Source: Winogradskya humida
Lineage (GTDB): Bacteria; Actinomycetota; Actinomycetes; Mycobacteriales; Micromonosporaceae
Assembly: GCF_016862215.1 (NCBI RefSeq)
Contig: NZ_BOMN01000077.1
Span: 1 to 63,539 of the forward strand
DNA length: 63,539 bases
Direction of reading: 5' to 3'
This document shows positions 35,778 to 43,649 of the stretch, piece by piece. How positions within the stretch are numbered: the first letter of the stretch is position 1; each line of letters opens with the position of its first letter. The notes under the pieces were generated by a model, which saw only the letters and a program-made list of their open reading frames with translations, had not been told where the DNA came from and did no database searches. A program made the position numbers and the translations under genes.

Positions 35778-38354
35778 GTGACGACAGCCATCCATCAGCG
35801 CATAGCCCAGGAGCTCCAGGTCCGCGAGGGCCAGGTGACCGCGGCGGTCGAACTGCTCGACGGCGGCGCCACCGTCCCGTTCATCGCCCGGTACCGCAAG
35901 GAGGTCACCGGCACCCTCGACGACCAGCAGCTGCGTGTTCTCGAGGAGCGTCTCGGCTACCTCCGCGAGCTCGAGGAGCGCCGGGCCGCGGTGCTCGAGT
36001 CGATCCGCTCGCAGGGCAAGCTCGACGAGGCCCTCGAGACGCAGATCCTGGCCGCGGAGTCCAAGGCCCGCCTCGAGGACATCTACCTGCCCTACAAACC
36101 CAAGCGGCGCACCCGCGCGCAGATCGCCCGCGAGGCCGGCCTGGAGCCCCTCGCCGACCTGCTCGCCGGCGATCCCTCGCGCGATCCGAAGGCCGAGGCG
36201 GAGTCGTTCGTCGACGCCGGGAAGGGCATCGCCGACGCGACCGCCGCGCTGGAGGGCGCCCGCGCGATCCTCATCGAGCGCTTCGCCGAGGACGCCGACC
36301 TGATCGGCTCGCTGCGGGAGCGCATGTGGACCAAGGGCCGCCTGGTCGCGAAGGTCCGCGAGGGCAAGGAGACCGACGGCGCCAAGTTCTCCGACTACTT
36401 CGACTTCGCCGAGCCCTACACGAAGCTCCCGTCGCACCGCATCCTCGCGATGTTCCGCGGCGAGAAGGAGGAGGTCCTCGACCTCACCATGGAGCCGACC
36501 GCCGACGAGGACGACGCACCCGCGTTCGAGGCCGCGATCGCCGGCCGGCACGACATCAGCGACCACGGCCGCCCCGGTGACCGCTGGCTGCTCGACACGG
36601 TGCGCTGGGCCTGGCGGACCCGCATCCTGATCCACCTCGGTGCCGACCTGCGGGTGCGCCTCTGGCAGGCGGCCGAGGACGAGGCCGTCCGGGTCTTCGC
36701 GGCCAACCTGCGGGACCTTCTCCTTGCCGCGCCCGCCGGCACGCGCGCGACGATGGGTCTCGACCCCGGCTTCCGTACGGGTGTGAAGGTCGCCGTCGTC
36801 GACGGCACCGGCAAATGTGTCGCCACGTCGACGATCTATCCGCACGTCCCGCAGAACAAGTGGGACGCCTCGATCCACACGATCGCGCAGCTCGCCAAAG
36901 AGCACAATGTGGACCTCGTCGCGATCGGCAACGGCACCGCGTCCCGCGAGACCGACAAGCTGGCCGCCGACCTGATCAAACGGCACCCCGAGCTCAACCT
37001 CACGAAGGTCATGGTGTCGGAGGCGGGTGCGTCGGTCTACTCCGCTTCTGTGTACGCATCGCAGGAGCTCCCCGGCATGGACGTCTCCCTGCGTGGGGCG
37101 GTCTCCATCGCGCGCCGCCTGCAGGACCCCCTCGCCGAGCTGGTGAAGATCGACCCGCGCTCGATCGGCGTCGGGCAGTACCAGCACGACCTGTCCGAGG
37201 TGAAACTCTCCCGCTCCCTCGACGCCGTCGTCGAGGACTGTGTGAACGCCGTCGGCGTCGACGTCAACACCGCGTCGGCCCCCCTGCTCACCCGGGTCTC
37301 CGGCATCGGCGCGGGCCTCGCGGAGAACATCGTCCTGCACCGCGACGCCAACGGCCCGTTCCGCAGCCGCACCGAGATCAAGAAGGTCGCCCGCCTCGGC
37401 CCCAAGGCCTTCGAACAGTGCGCGGGCTTCCTGCGCATCCCCGACGCCGACGACCCGCTCGACGCCTCCAGCGTCCACCCGGAGTCCTACCCCGTCGTCC
37501 GTACGATCCTCGCCGACGCGGGCACCGACCTGCGCTCAGCCATGGGCAACAGCCCCATCCTGCGCGCCCTGCGCCCGGAGAAGTTCGTCACCGACACCGT
37601 CGGCCTCCCCACCATCACCGACATCCTCAAGGAGCTCGAAAAGCCGGGCCGCGACCCCCGCCCCGCCTTCACCACAGCCACCTTCGCCGACGGCGTCGAA
37701 AAGATCGCCGACCTCTCCCCCGGCATGATCCTCGAAGGCGTCGTCACCAACGTGGCAGCCTTCGGCGCCTTCGTCGACATCGGCGTCCACCAGGACGGCC
37801 TCGTCCACGTCTCCGCGCTGTCCACCAAGTTCGTCACCGACCCCCGCGAGGTCGTCAAATCCGGCGACGTCGTCAAGGTCCGCGTCGTCGAGGTCGACCC
37901 GGTCCGCAAACGCATCTCCCTCACCATGCGCCTCACCGACGAACCCCGCCAGGGCGGCCGCAGCGGCCCCCGCGACGGCTCCCAGCCCGCTGCGGGCCGT
38001 GAGGGCGCGGGCCGTGACGGCGCGGGTCGTGACGGCGCCGGGCGTGGTGGGCAGGGCGGCGGTCGCGGTGGTCCGGGCGGACGTGGCGGCCAGAGCGGCC
38101 AGGGCGGCGGCCAGCCCGGCGGCGGTCGCGGCGGCCAGGGCGGTTCAGGCCGTGACGGCGGCGGCCGAGGCGGGCAGGGCGGCGCGGGCCGTGACGGACA
38201 GGGCGGCGGTCAAGGCGGCGGCCAGGGTGGCGGCCGCGGTGGCCAGCCCCGCCAGGGCGGCGGCCAGCAGCGCGGCGCGGGCCAGTCCTCGCAGAACTTC
38301 AACGGCGGCGCGATGGCGGACGCCCTGCGCCGGGCCGGTCTGACCAAGGACTGA
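35778..38354 (+). CDS. tex: Tex RNA-binding transcription accessory protein
   Basis: Predicted 858-aa cytosolic protein. Domain order is as in Tex: N-terminal helical region (VPFIARYRKEVTGTLDDQQLR), YqgF-like nuclease fold (MGLDPGFRTGVKVAVVDGTGK), helix-hairpin-helix pair (SAPLLTRVSGIGAGLAENIV, RLGPKAFEQCAGFLRI) and S1 domain (GMILEGVVTNVAAFGAFVDIGVHQDGLVHVSAL). GTG 35778 is preferred to the upstream GTG 35748 because it gives the family N-terminus. After the S1 domain about 125 residues of Gly/Arg/Gln-rich repeats (GRGGQGG, GQGGGQ) follow. Tex supports transcription and RNA turnover; the tail should add RNA binding. Confidence 0.95.
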   Translation: MTTAIHQRIAQELQVREGQVTAAVELLDGGATVPFIARYRKEVTGTLDDQQLRVLEERLGYLRELEERRAAVLESIRSQGKLDEALETQILAAESKARLEDIYLPYKPKRRTRAQIAREAGLEPLADLLAGDPSRDPKAEAESFVDAGKGIADATAALEGARAILIERFAEDADLIGSLRERMWTKGRLVAKVREGKETDGAKFSDYFDFAEPYTKLPSHRILAMFRGEKEEVLDLTMEPTADEDDAPAFEAAIAGRHDISDHGRPGDRWLLDTVRWAWRTRILIHLGADLRVRLWQAAEDEAVRVFAANLRDLLLAAPAGTRATMGLDPGFRTGVKVAVVDGTGKCVATSTIYPHVPQNKWDASIHTIAQLAKEHNVDLVAIGNGTASRETDKLAADLIKRHPELNLTKVMVSEAGASVYSASVYASQELPGMDVSLRGAVSIARRLQDPLAELVKIDPRSIGVGQYQHDLSEVKLSRSLDAVVEDCVNAVGVDVNTASAPLLTRVSGIGAGLAENIVLHRDANGPFRSRTEIKKVARLGPKAFEQCAGFLRIPDADDPLDASSVHPESYPVVRTILADAGTDLRSAMGNSPILRALRPEKFVTDTVGLPTITDILKELEKPGRDPRPAFTTATFADGVEKIADLSPGMILEGVVTNVAAFGAFVDIGVHQDGLVHVSALSTKFVTDPREVVKSGDVVKVRVVEVDPVRKRISLTMRLTDEPRQGGRSGPRDGSQPAAGREGAGRDGAGRDGAGRGGQGGGRGGPGGRGGQSGQGGGQPGGGRGGQGGSGRDGGGRGGQGGAGRDGQGGGQGGGQGGGRGGQPRQGGGQQRGAGQSSQNFNGGAMADALRRAGLTKD
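37985..38290. repeat. Low-complexity Gly/Arg repeat region in tex
   Basis: About 300 bp of short degenerate repeats (GGCGGCCAGGGCGG-like, GGCCGTGACGGC-like) encode an RGG/GQGG-rich tail, RDGAGRDGAGRGGQGG and similar. Frame is kept throughout, and the last 20 residues return to ordinary sequence. Confidence 0.85.
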
Positions 38355-38361
38355 CAACCAC

Positions 38362-38390
38362 CGGGCGCGCCGCTCCACGCGGCGCGCCCG
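38362..38390 (+). terminator. Hairpin terminator after tex
   Basis: GGGCGCGCCGC (38363-38373) pairs with GCGGCGCGCCC (38379-38389), plus a closing C-G pair, with a 5-nt loop, 8 bp after the tex stop. No T-tract. Confidence 0.75.
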
Positions 38391-38415
38391 TTCCCGTCCC
38401 GGAGGTGGCACGCAC

Positions 38416-39549
38416 ATGCACGCAGGGCAGCGGTTCGCTGAGTTCGCCGTCCGGGAGGCCCGGGGCGTCTCACCCACCTATGAGCGGCTGGCCACGGCGG
38501 TCAGCGCCGACACCGCCCTGCTGACCCTGCTCACCGGGCTCCCTCCCGCCAAACAACAACCGAACCTGCTGTTCGGCGTGATCCGCCTGCTCGGCGGCCC
38601 GGTCGACGACCCGCGCGCCTTCCACGACTTCACCCTGGCCCACTGGCCGGCCGTCCTGGCCGAACTCCTGGCCCGGTCGACACAGACGAACGAACCCGGG
38701 CGCTGCGCCCCGCTGCTTCCGGTCCTGGCATCCCTCAGGCAGCCCCTCGCACTGCTCGAAGTGGGCGCCTCAGCGGGCCTGAATCTCTTCCCCGACCAGT
38801 ACGCCTACCGCTACACCGGCACGCCCGGCCAACCCGGCCCCCCACACCTGCCACCGGTTCCCGGCCGCGCAGACACCAGCATCTCCGCCCAGCTCGGGAC
38901 CCCACGCCTGCCACCGGTTCCCGGCCGCGCAGACACCAGCACCTCCGTCCAGCCCGGCCCCCATCACCCGCCGCCGGTTCCCGGCCGCGCAGACACCAGC
39001 ACCTCCGTCCAGCCCGGGACCCCACACCTGCCACCGGTTCTCGACTGCGCGGTGACCGGTGCGATGCCGGCGGCGCGGCTGCCCGAGGTCGTCTGGCGTG
39101 CGGGCATGGATCTCCATCCGCTCGACGTGACCGATCCCGCGGACGTCGCCTGGCTCGATGCCCTGATCTGGCCGGAGCACACGCACCGCCGCACCCGCCT
39201 GCGCGCCGCCGCCACGATCGCCGCGGCCGACCCGCCGCACCTGGTCACCGGCGACCTGGTCGACGACCTCGCGGCCCTGGCCGGGCAGGCCCCGCCGCAC
39301 GCGGCGCTGGTCATCTTCCACACGTCGGTGCTCTACCAGGTGCCGCCGGAGCGGAAGTCCGCCTTCACCACGCTGGTGCGCAATCTCCCCGCGCACTGGA
39401 TCTCCATAGAGGCACCGGAGGTCCTGCCCTTCCGCGATCTTCCCGCCCCACCGGACGACCGCCTCCACAACGTCCTCGCCCTGGACGGCGTCCCCCTGGC
39501 CTGGGTCGAGGGCCACGGCCAGGCCATGACCTGGTTCGGCCGGGTGTAG
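38416..39549 (+). CDS. DUF2332 family protein with repeat insertion
   Basis: Predicted 377-aa cytosolic protein. RFAEFAVREARGVSPTYERLA, PNLLFGVIRLLGG and LLEVGASAGLNLFPDQYAYRY are typical DUF2332; after the insertion come VVWRAGMDLHPLDVTDPADVAWLDALIWPEH and WISIEAPEVLPF. GASAGLNL resembles a SAM-binding loop, so a methyltransferase-like fold is possible, but no activity is established. About 70 residues of 20-residue repeats (PPVPGRADTSTS) are inserted after the AYRYTG strand, encoded by a strict 60-bp repeat. GGAGG precedes the ATG. Confidence 0.88.
   Translation: MHAGQRFAEFAVREARGVSPTYERLATAVSADTALLTLLTGLPPAKQQPNLLFGVIRLLGGPVDDPRAFHDFTLAHWPAVLAELLARSTQTNEPGRCAPLLPVLASLRQPLALLEVGASAGLNLFPDQYAYRYTGTPGQPGPPHLPPVPGRADTSISAQLGTPRLPPVPGRADTSTSVQPGPHHPPPVPGRADTSTSVQPGTPHLPPVLDCAVTGAMPAARLPEVVWRAGMDLHPLDVTDPADVAWLDALIWPEHTHRRTRLRAAATIAAADPPHLVTGDLVDDLAALAGQAPPHAALVIFHTSVLYQVPPERKSAFTTLVRNLPAHWISIEAPEVLPFRDLPAPPDDRLHNVLALDGVPLAWVEGHGQAMTWFGRV
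38841..39050. repeat. 60-bp in-frame tandem repeat in the DUF2332 gene
   Basis: Three and a half copies with an exact 60-bp period: CCGGTTCCCGGCCGCGCAGA recurs at 38853, 38913 and 38973, with a diverged copy at 39033. It encodes 20 residues per unit, Pro-rich and probably disordered. Confidence 0.95.
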
Positions 39550-39567
39550 AGGACGGAAGGCCGCGGG

Positions 39568-39757
39568 TCAGGGCCGGTTGCGTATCGCGGCCTCGAGCCG
39601 CAGACCCAGCCCGCTGATCACGAGCAGCCCGGCGAAGAAGTACGCGTCGGCCGACGCTGTCGGCCACCGCGTTCATCGCCGCGACGAGGAATCCCGCTGC
39701 CAGGGCGAGTGTGCCCAGTACGCGGACGGCGTACCCGCCGCCTTTTCTGGTGTCCAA
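39568..39757 (-). pseudogene. Frameshifted small two-helix membrane protein
   Basis: Starting at TTG 39757, 2 bp after the TetR stop, the frame encodes MDTRKGGGYAVRVLGT, LALAAGFLVAAMNAVADS (helix 1), then loses sense. Reading past one extra base near 39655 restores SADAYFFAGLLVISGLGL (helix 2), RLEAAIRNRP and a TGA at 39570-39568. The joined product is a sensible 62-aa protein with two transmembrane helices. No start codon exists for the second part alone, since its frame opens at a TGA. This is either a real frameshift mutation, a sequencing error, or unusual decoding. Confidence 0.65.
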
Positions 39758-39759
39758 GG

Positions 39760-40569
39760 TCAGCGGCGTGGGTCGCAGTTGGGGAGCCATTGGGCGGCGA
39801 GGGTGTCGACGTCCTCGCGGGTCAGGGGGCTGCCGAGGTCGCCGGTGTGGGGGCACGGGCGGAGGCTGTCGATGAAGAGTTGCAGGTAGCGCGAGTAGGC
39901 GTCCGGGCGGATGGTCCGGCTGTGGTGTGCCACCTCGCTGACCATCAGGAGACCGACGAGCAGGTCCTGGATGGTGATGTCGCGGCGCAGGGTGCCTTCG
40001 GACTGGGCGCGGTCGACGAGCTGCTGGACGTACGGGATGATGCGCTCGCCTTTTTTGGCCGGGTCGTGGGTGCCGAAGCCTGCGCTCAGGGCGACGTCGC
40101 GCAGGCCGCGGTCGGCGGCGTGGATCTCGGCTGAGCGGCGCAGCAGGGTGGTCAGCCCGTCCCAGCCGGTCGGTGCGTGCTGGGACTGCTCGGCGATCTC
40201 GACCATTTCGTCGAAGCGGCTCTTGAGCACCTCGTGGACCAGCGCTTCCTTCGTCGGGAAGCGGCGGTAGACGGTGCCGACACCGACACCGGCGTGGTGC
40301 GCCACGTCGTCGAGGGTCGCGGCGAGGCCGCGCTCGGCGAAGACCTCGCGGGCGGCTTCGAGGACGCGCAGGCGGTTTCTCTCCGCGTCGCGCCGCAACG
40401 GCCGACAAGACTCCGTGGACGCCTGGGCATCCGTGGACGCCTGAGCGTCTATGGCCACCCGAGAATCCATGGCCACCCGAGAATCCATGGCCACCTGAGG
40501 TTCCGAGGAGGCCACTTGAGGATCCAGGGCCACCTGAGAGTCCGGAAGCGCGCTGCCGATGACAGACAT
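39760..40569 (-). CDS. TetR-family repressor
   Basis: Predicted 269-aa DNA-binding protein. The helix-turn-helix domain begins only at residue 62 (RNRLRVLEAAREVFAERGLAATLDDVAHHAGVGVGTVYRRFPTKEALV); the ligand domain has RDVALSAGFGTHDPA and LLVGLLMVSEVAHHSRTI. The first 55 residues are a low-complexity head built from six-residue repeats (VAMDSR, encoded by an 18-bp DNA repeat). It is divergent from the DHA2 exporter, its likely target. The promoter places the start of transcription at ATG 40569. A TTG-initiated small membrane gene follows 2 bp after the stop. Confidence 0.92.
   Translation of the reverse strand: MSVIGSALPDSQVALDPQVASSEPQVAMDSRVAMDSRVAIDAQASTDAQASTESCRPLRRDAERNRLRVLEAAREVFAERGLAATLDDVAHHAGVGVGTVYRRFPTKEALVHEVLKSRFDEMVEIAEQSQHAPTGWDGLTTLLRRSAEIHAADRGLRDVALSAGFGTHDPAKKGERIIPYVQQLVDRAQSEGTLRRDITIQDLLVGLLMVSEVAHHSRTIRPDAYSRYLQLFIDSLRPCPHTGDLGSPLTREDVDTLAAQWLPNCDPRR
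40411..40545. repeat. 18-bp in-frame repeats encoding the TetR N-terminal head
   Basis: Degenerate 18-bp units of the form AATCCATGGCCACCCGAG (clearest at 40446-40499) encode VAMDSR, VAIDAQ, AQASTD-type hexapeptides on the minus strand. They precede the helix-turn-helix. Confidence 0.85.
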
Positions 40570-40576
40570 GTTTCCC

Positions 40577-40604
40577 AGGTTAACAAACGGAGCGAGCCCC
40601 TCAA
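40577..40604 (-). promoter_or_regulatory. Leaderless promoter of the TetR gene
   Basis: TTGAGG (40604-40599) and TAACCT (40582-40577) on the minus strand are 16 bp apart, and ATG 40569 starts 7 bp later. The -35 is part of the first CCTCAACTT direct repeat, so a protein bound there would block this promoter. Confidence 0.6.
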
Positions 40605-40687
40605 CTTTATGTGGGAAGTGCAACAACCGGAGGCAGATCCTCAACTTTGTGGCTAGCGTTCCGAATGCGGAGTACGAACCTCAACTT
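40599..40687. promoter_or_regulatory. Three direct CCTCAACTT repeats at exact 40-bp intervals
   Basis: CCTCAACTT occurs at 40599-40607, 40639-40647 and 40679-40687, exactly 40 bp apart, in the 140-bp spacer between the divergent TetR and exporter genes; the intervening 31-bp stretches are unrelated. 40 bp is close to four helical turns, so the sites face the same side of DNA. Candidate operator set for the TetR protein or another regulator. Confidence 0.75.
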
Positions 40688-40709
40688 AGCTCGACGGCGA
40701 AGGAATCCC

Positions 40710-42200
40710 ATGACAACGACCACCGCACGGCAGGCCCCGGTCCAGGACCGGGCGTCGACTGGCAACGGCAGATGGTGGGCACTCGTGGTGCTCGCCATGG
40801 CCCAGCTGATGGTGGTGCTCGACGCCACGATCGTGAACATCGCGCTGCCCACCGCCCAGGGTGACCTCGGCTTCTCCGACTCCGGGCGGCAGTGGGTCGT
40901 CACCGGTTACGCCCTGGCGTTCGGCAGCCTGCTGCTGCTCGGCGGGCGCCTGTCGGACTCGGTCGGCCGCAAGAAGATGTTCATCATCGGCCTGATCGGC
41001 TTCGCCCTCGCTTCCGCGCTCGGCGGCGCCGCGAACGGCATCGAGATGCTGATCATCGCCCGCGTCCTGCAGGGCGCCTTCGGTGCCGCGCTCGCCCCGG
41101 CGGCCCTCTCGCTGCTGTCGACGACGTTCACCGAGCCCACCGAGCGCGGCAAGGCGTTCGGCATCTTCGGCGCCATCTCGGGTGCCGGCGGCGCGGTCGG
41201 GCTGCTGCTCGGCGGCGTGCTCACCGAGTACGCGTCCTGGCGCTGGTGCCTCTACGTCAACCTGCTCTTCGCCGCGGCCGCCGTGCTCGGCGCGATCTTC
41301 AAGCTGCACGACGAGCCGGTGCAGAACCGCGACCGGCTCGACTGGCCGGGCATCGTCACCGCGGTCGGCGGCCTCGTCGCGCTGGTCTACGGTCTCGGCA
41401 GCGCGGAGAGCGACGGCTGGAGCGACCCCAAGACGTTCGGGTTCATCATCGCCGGCGTCGTCATCCTGACCGTGTTCGTCCTCATCGAGCGTCGCGTCGC
41501 CAACCCGCTGCTCCCGCTGCGCGTCGTGCTCGACCGTAACCGCGGTGGCGCGTACGCCGCGGTCGGCATCGCCGGTGCCGGCATGTTCGGTGTCTTCCTG
41601 TTCCTCACCTACTACCTCACCGCGGTGCTGGGCTTCACGCCGATCCAGACCGGCCTGGCGTTCCTGCCGATGCTCGCCGGCATCATGCTCACCGCCACCA
41701 CGGCCGGCTCCATCCTCACGCCGAAAATCGGCCCGCGCCCGCTGGTCCCGCTCGGCGCGCTCATCGCCGCCGCCGGCATGGTCTACCTGACCCGCATCAA
41801 CCTGGACTCGAGCTACGTCACCGCCGTCCTGCCCGGCCTGATCGTCACCGGCCTCGGCATGGGCCTGATCTTCGCGCCGACCCAGAACGCCGCCACCTCC
41901 GGCGTCCAGCACCACGACGCCGGTGTCGCCTCCGCGATGATCAACACCATGCAGCAGATCGGCGGCTCCATCGGCACGGCGCTGCTCAGCTCGTTCGCCG
42001 CCACCGCCGCGGCGAACTACGCCATCGACCACGCCGCCGAAGGCCCGCAGGCCCAGGCCCTGGCGATGATCCACAGCTACCACACGGTCTTCTGGTGGTC
42101 AGCCGGCTTCTTCCTGCTCTGCGCCGTCATCTCCGCGGTCACCTTCCGCAGCGGCCCCCTCGACGTCGACCCTGACGCCGCCCCGGTGATCGCCCACTGA
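40710..42200 (+). CDS. DHA2-family MFS multidrug exporter
   Basis: Predicted 496-aa inner-membrane proton antiporter with 14 helices. WWALVVLAMAQLMVVLDATIVNIALPTAQ is the DHA2 motif D1 helix, LLLLGGRLSDSVGRKKMF is motif A, and GAISGAGGAVGLLLGGVLTEYASWRW is motif C typical of drug exporters. C-terminal part GLIFAPTQNAATSGVQHHDAGVASAMINTMQQIGGSIGTA matches EmrB/QacA relatives. AAGGA precedes ATG 40710. Regulated with the divergent TetR gene. A perfect 14-bp stem follows. Confidence 0.96.
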   Translation: MTTTTARQAPVQDRASTGNGRWWALVVLAMAQLMVVLDATIVNIALPTAQGDLGFSDSGRQWVVTGYALAFGSLLLLGGRLSDSVGRKKMFIIGLIGFALASALGGAANGIEMLIIARVLQGAFGAALAPAALSLLSTTFTEPTERGKAFGIFGAISGAGGAVGLLLGGVLTEYASWRWCLYVNLLFAAAAVLGAIFKLHDEPVQNRDRLDWPGIVTAVGGLVALVYGLGSAESDGWSDPKTFGFIIAGVVILTVFVLIERRVANPLLPLRVVLDRNRGGAYAAVGIAGAGMFGVFLFLTYYLTAVLGFTPIQTGLAFLPMLAGIMLTATTAGSILTPKIGPRPLVPLGALIAAAGMVYLTRINLDSSYVTAVLPGLIVTGLGMGLIFAPTQNAATSGVQHHDAGVASAMINTMQQIGGSIGTALLSSFAATAAANYAIDHAAEGPQAQALAMIHSYHTVFWWSAGFFLLCAVISAVTFRSGPLDVDPDAAPVIAH

Positions 42201-42242
42201 CCACCCCCCGGCTAACCGCCGGCGAACGAACCAGCTGAACGA

Positions 42243-42275
42243 CTGACGCCCAGGCCACCCCGGCCTGGGCGTCAG
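42243..42275. terminator. Hairpin terminator after the exporter gene
   Basis: CTGACGCCCAGGCC (42243-42256) pairs perfectly with GGCCTGGGCGTCAG (42262-42275) around a 5-nt loop. Located between convergent genes; no T-tract. Confidence 0.8.
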
Positions 42276-42291
42276 CCACGTCAGCCCATCC

Positions 42292-42362
42292 CACCGCACC
42301 GCACCGCCGTTGGTTCAGCCACCGCACCGCCGTTGGTTCAGCCAACGCAGTGCCGTTGGCAT
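42292..42362. repeat. 23-24-bp tandem repeat
   Basis: Two good and one degenerate copy of CACCGCACCGCCGTTGGTTC plus AGC, between the exporter terminator and the end of the leftward membrane protein gene. Confidence 0.8.
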
Positions 42363-42382
42363 ACGGCCCCTGCGAGGACCGC

Positions 42383-42976
42383 TCACGCGAAGCCGGCGAC
42401 GGAGAACAACACAAACCCGGCAGCGGCCAGCGGCACCGCAGTCAGGACGACCCGGGCCCGCTCCCGCCAGGAACGCGCGAGCCATACCACCAGCCCCACC
42501 GCGATGCCGACCTCGAGCAGCGCGGTCCAGAGCGGCTCGATGCCATAGTCCGGGCCGCCGATCCGCAGTGTGAGACGTATTGCCTCAGTGACCAGAACAG
42601 CGACAGGCACGGCGAGGGCAACAATTCGCGTACGCGCCAAAGCGCCCGCGCCCCCGAACACCAGCCCGGCCACGACGCCGAACCCCATCCACATGACCGT
42701 CGTGGAGTTCCCCATCACCGCGTAGTCGTCGTGCTGGATCAACGCCGCCGCGAGGTAATAGCTCGGCGAAGCCACGACGAGCATCACGCACGCCCCGGCG
42801 ACAGCGGGCACCGCACGCCACCGCCGCCCCAGCAGCACGAAGAGAAACGCCGCCACCGCCCACACCGCCGGCGAGTTGCCCAGGTCCCCCAGCGGGAACG
42901 GCACGAACTTGATACACACGAAGTCCAGGAAGCCGAGCAGGAACCCGGCGACTGGGGCGTACACGAAGAGGGTCAC
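42383..42976 (-). CDS. Hypothetical integral membrane protein
   Basis: Predicted 197-aa protein with about six hydrophobic helices: FVYAPVAGFLLGFLDFVCI, AVWAVAAFLFVLL, VAGACVMLVVASPSYYLAAAL, VMWMGFGVVAGLVFGGAGAL, IVALAVPVAVLVTEAI and LLEVGIAVGLVVWLA. I recognise no family. GTG 42976 is chosen because TAGGGT ends 8 bp upstream and the preceding frame is non-coding; the gene looks leaderless. Divergent from a lipoprotein gene, with 103 bp between them. Confidence 0.75.
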   Translation of the reverse strand: MTLFVYAPVAGFLLGFLDFVCIKFVPFPLGDLGNSPAVWAVAAFLFVLLGRRWRAVPAVAGACVMLVVASPSYYLAAALIQHDDYAVMGNSTTVMWMGFGVVAGLVFGGAGALARTRIVALAVPVAVLVTEAIRLTLRIGGPDYGIEPLWTALLEVGIAVGLVVWLARSWRERARVVLTAVPLAAAGFVLFSVAGFA

Positions 42977-42984
42977 GGGTAAAG

Positions 42985-42990
42985 ACCCTA
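42985..42990 (-). promoter_or_regulatory. -10 box of the leaderless membrane protein gene
   Basis: TAGGGT (42990-42985) lies 8 bp before GTG 42976. Confidence 0.45.
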
Positions 42991-43065
42991 AACAGCCGAT
43001 AACGCACAGGGATCGGCTCCCGGACCGAGCCGGATCGGCCGAAAGTGAGATCCGCCCCGCCCGGA

Positions 43066-43071
43066 TACAGT
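43066..43071 (+). promoter_or_regulatory. -10 box of a leaderless lipoprotein gene
   Basis: TACAGT ends 8 bp before ATG 43080; no ribosome site is seen. Confidence 0.4.
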
Positions 43072-43079
43072 CTCCGATC

Positions 43080-43649
43080 ATGACCCGACGTGCCGTAGCG
43101 ATGCTGGCTGCCCTGGCCGCGCTCACACTCAGCGCCGGCTGCGGCACCATCGTGCAAGGCATCGCCGCAGGCGACGGCCCCGGCCCCGGCACCGGCGACT
43201 GCACAGCGACCGGCGACGAAGGACCACCCACCAGGGTCGCGATCGATCACAACGGCTTCGAGGCCAAGCACATCGGCCACACCGCAGACGGCGGGCAGTT
43301 CTTCCTGACCGAGCCGTTCGACCCCGGCACGGAAGGCGATGACAACGCCCGCGGCTTCGTGGCGCTCTACCTCTTCACCGCCGACGGGACGTTCACGAAG
43401 GCCGAGATCGACGAGGCGGACACCAGGGCCGAGACGAAACGCATCATGCGCCAGCGCCTCGACGAGCTCGGCAAGGTGACCTCCGACCGCATCGAGGTCG
43501 CGCCGTTCGAGGTGAAGGAGTTCGGGGAGAGCTTCGGCCTGATCGCCACCGCCCCCGCGACGGCGGACGACATCTGGTGGGTGACCGCCCAGCCCGGCGA
43601 CTACATGGCCTTCTCGGCCCCCTGGGACTGCGGCGAGTACGACACGTGA
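43080..43649 (+). CDS. Hypothetical lipoprotein
   Basis: Predicted 189-aa lipoprotein: signal peptide MTRRAVAMLAALAALTLSAGC with lipobox LSAGC. The mature part has a second and third cysteine (GDCTATGDE near the N-terminus and WDCGEYDT at the C-terminus) that may form a disulfide, and an alpha/beta domain with no recognised family. Its TGA is immediately followed by the reverse-complement stop of the convergent kinase gene, with no base between. Confidence 0.75.
   Translation: MTRRAVAMLAALAALTLSAGCGTIVQGIAAGDGPGPGTGDCTATGDEGPPTRVAIDHNGFEAKHIGHTADGGQFFLTEPFDPGTEGDDNARGFVALYLFTADGTFTKAEIDEADTRAETKRIMRQRLDELGKVTSDRIEVAPFEVKEFGESFGLIATAPATADDIWWVTAQPGDYMAFSAPWDCGEYDT

Noticed and set aside
39365..40408. 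Long alternative frame across the TetR gene and the split membrane gene
   Set aside because: It is Arg/Pro-rich shadow sequence, while the TetR frame has a clear conserved helix-turn-helix and ligand domain.
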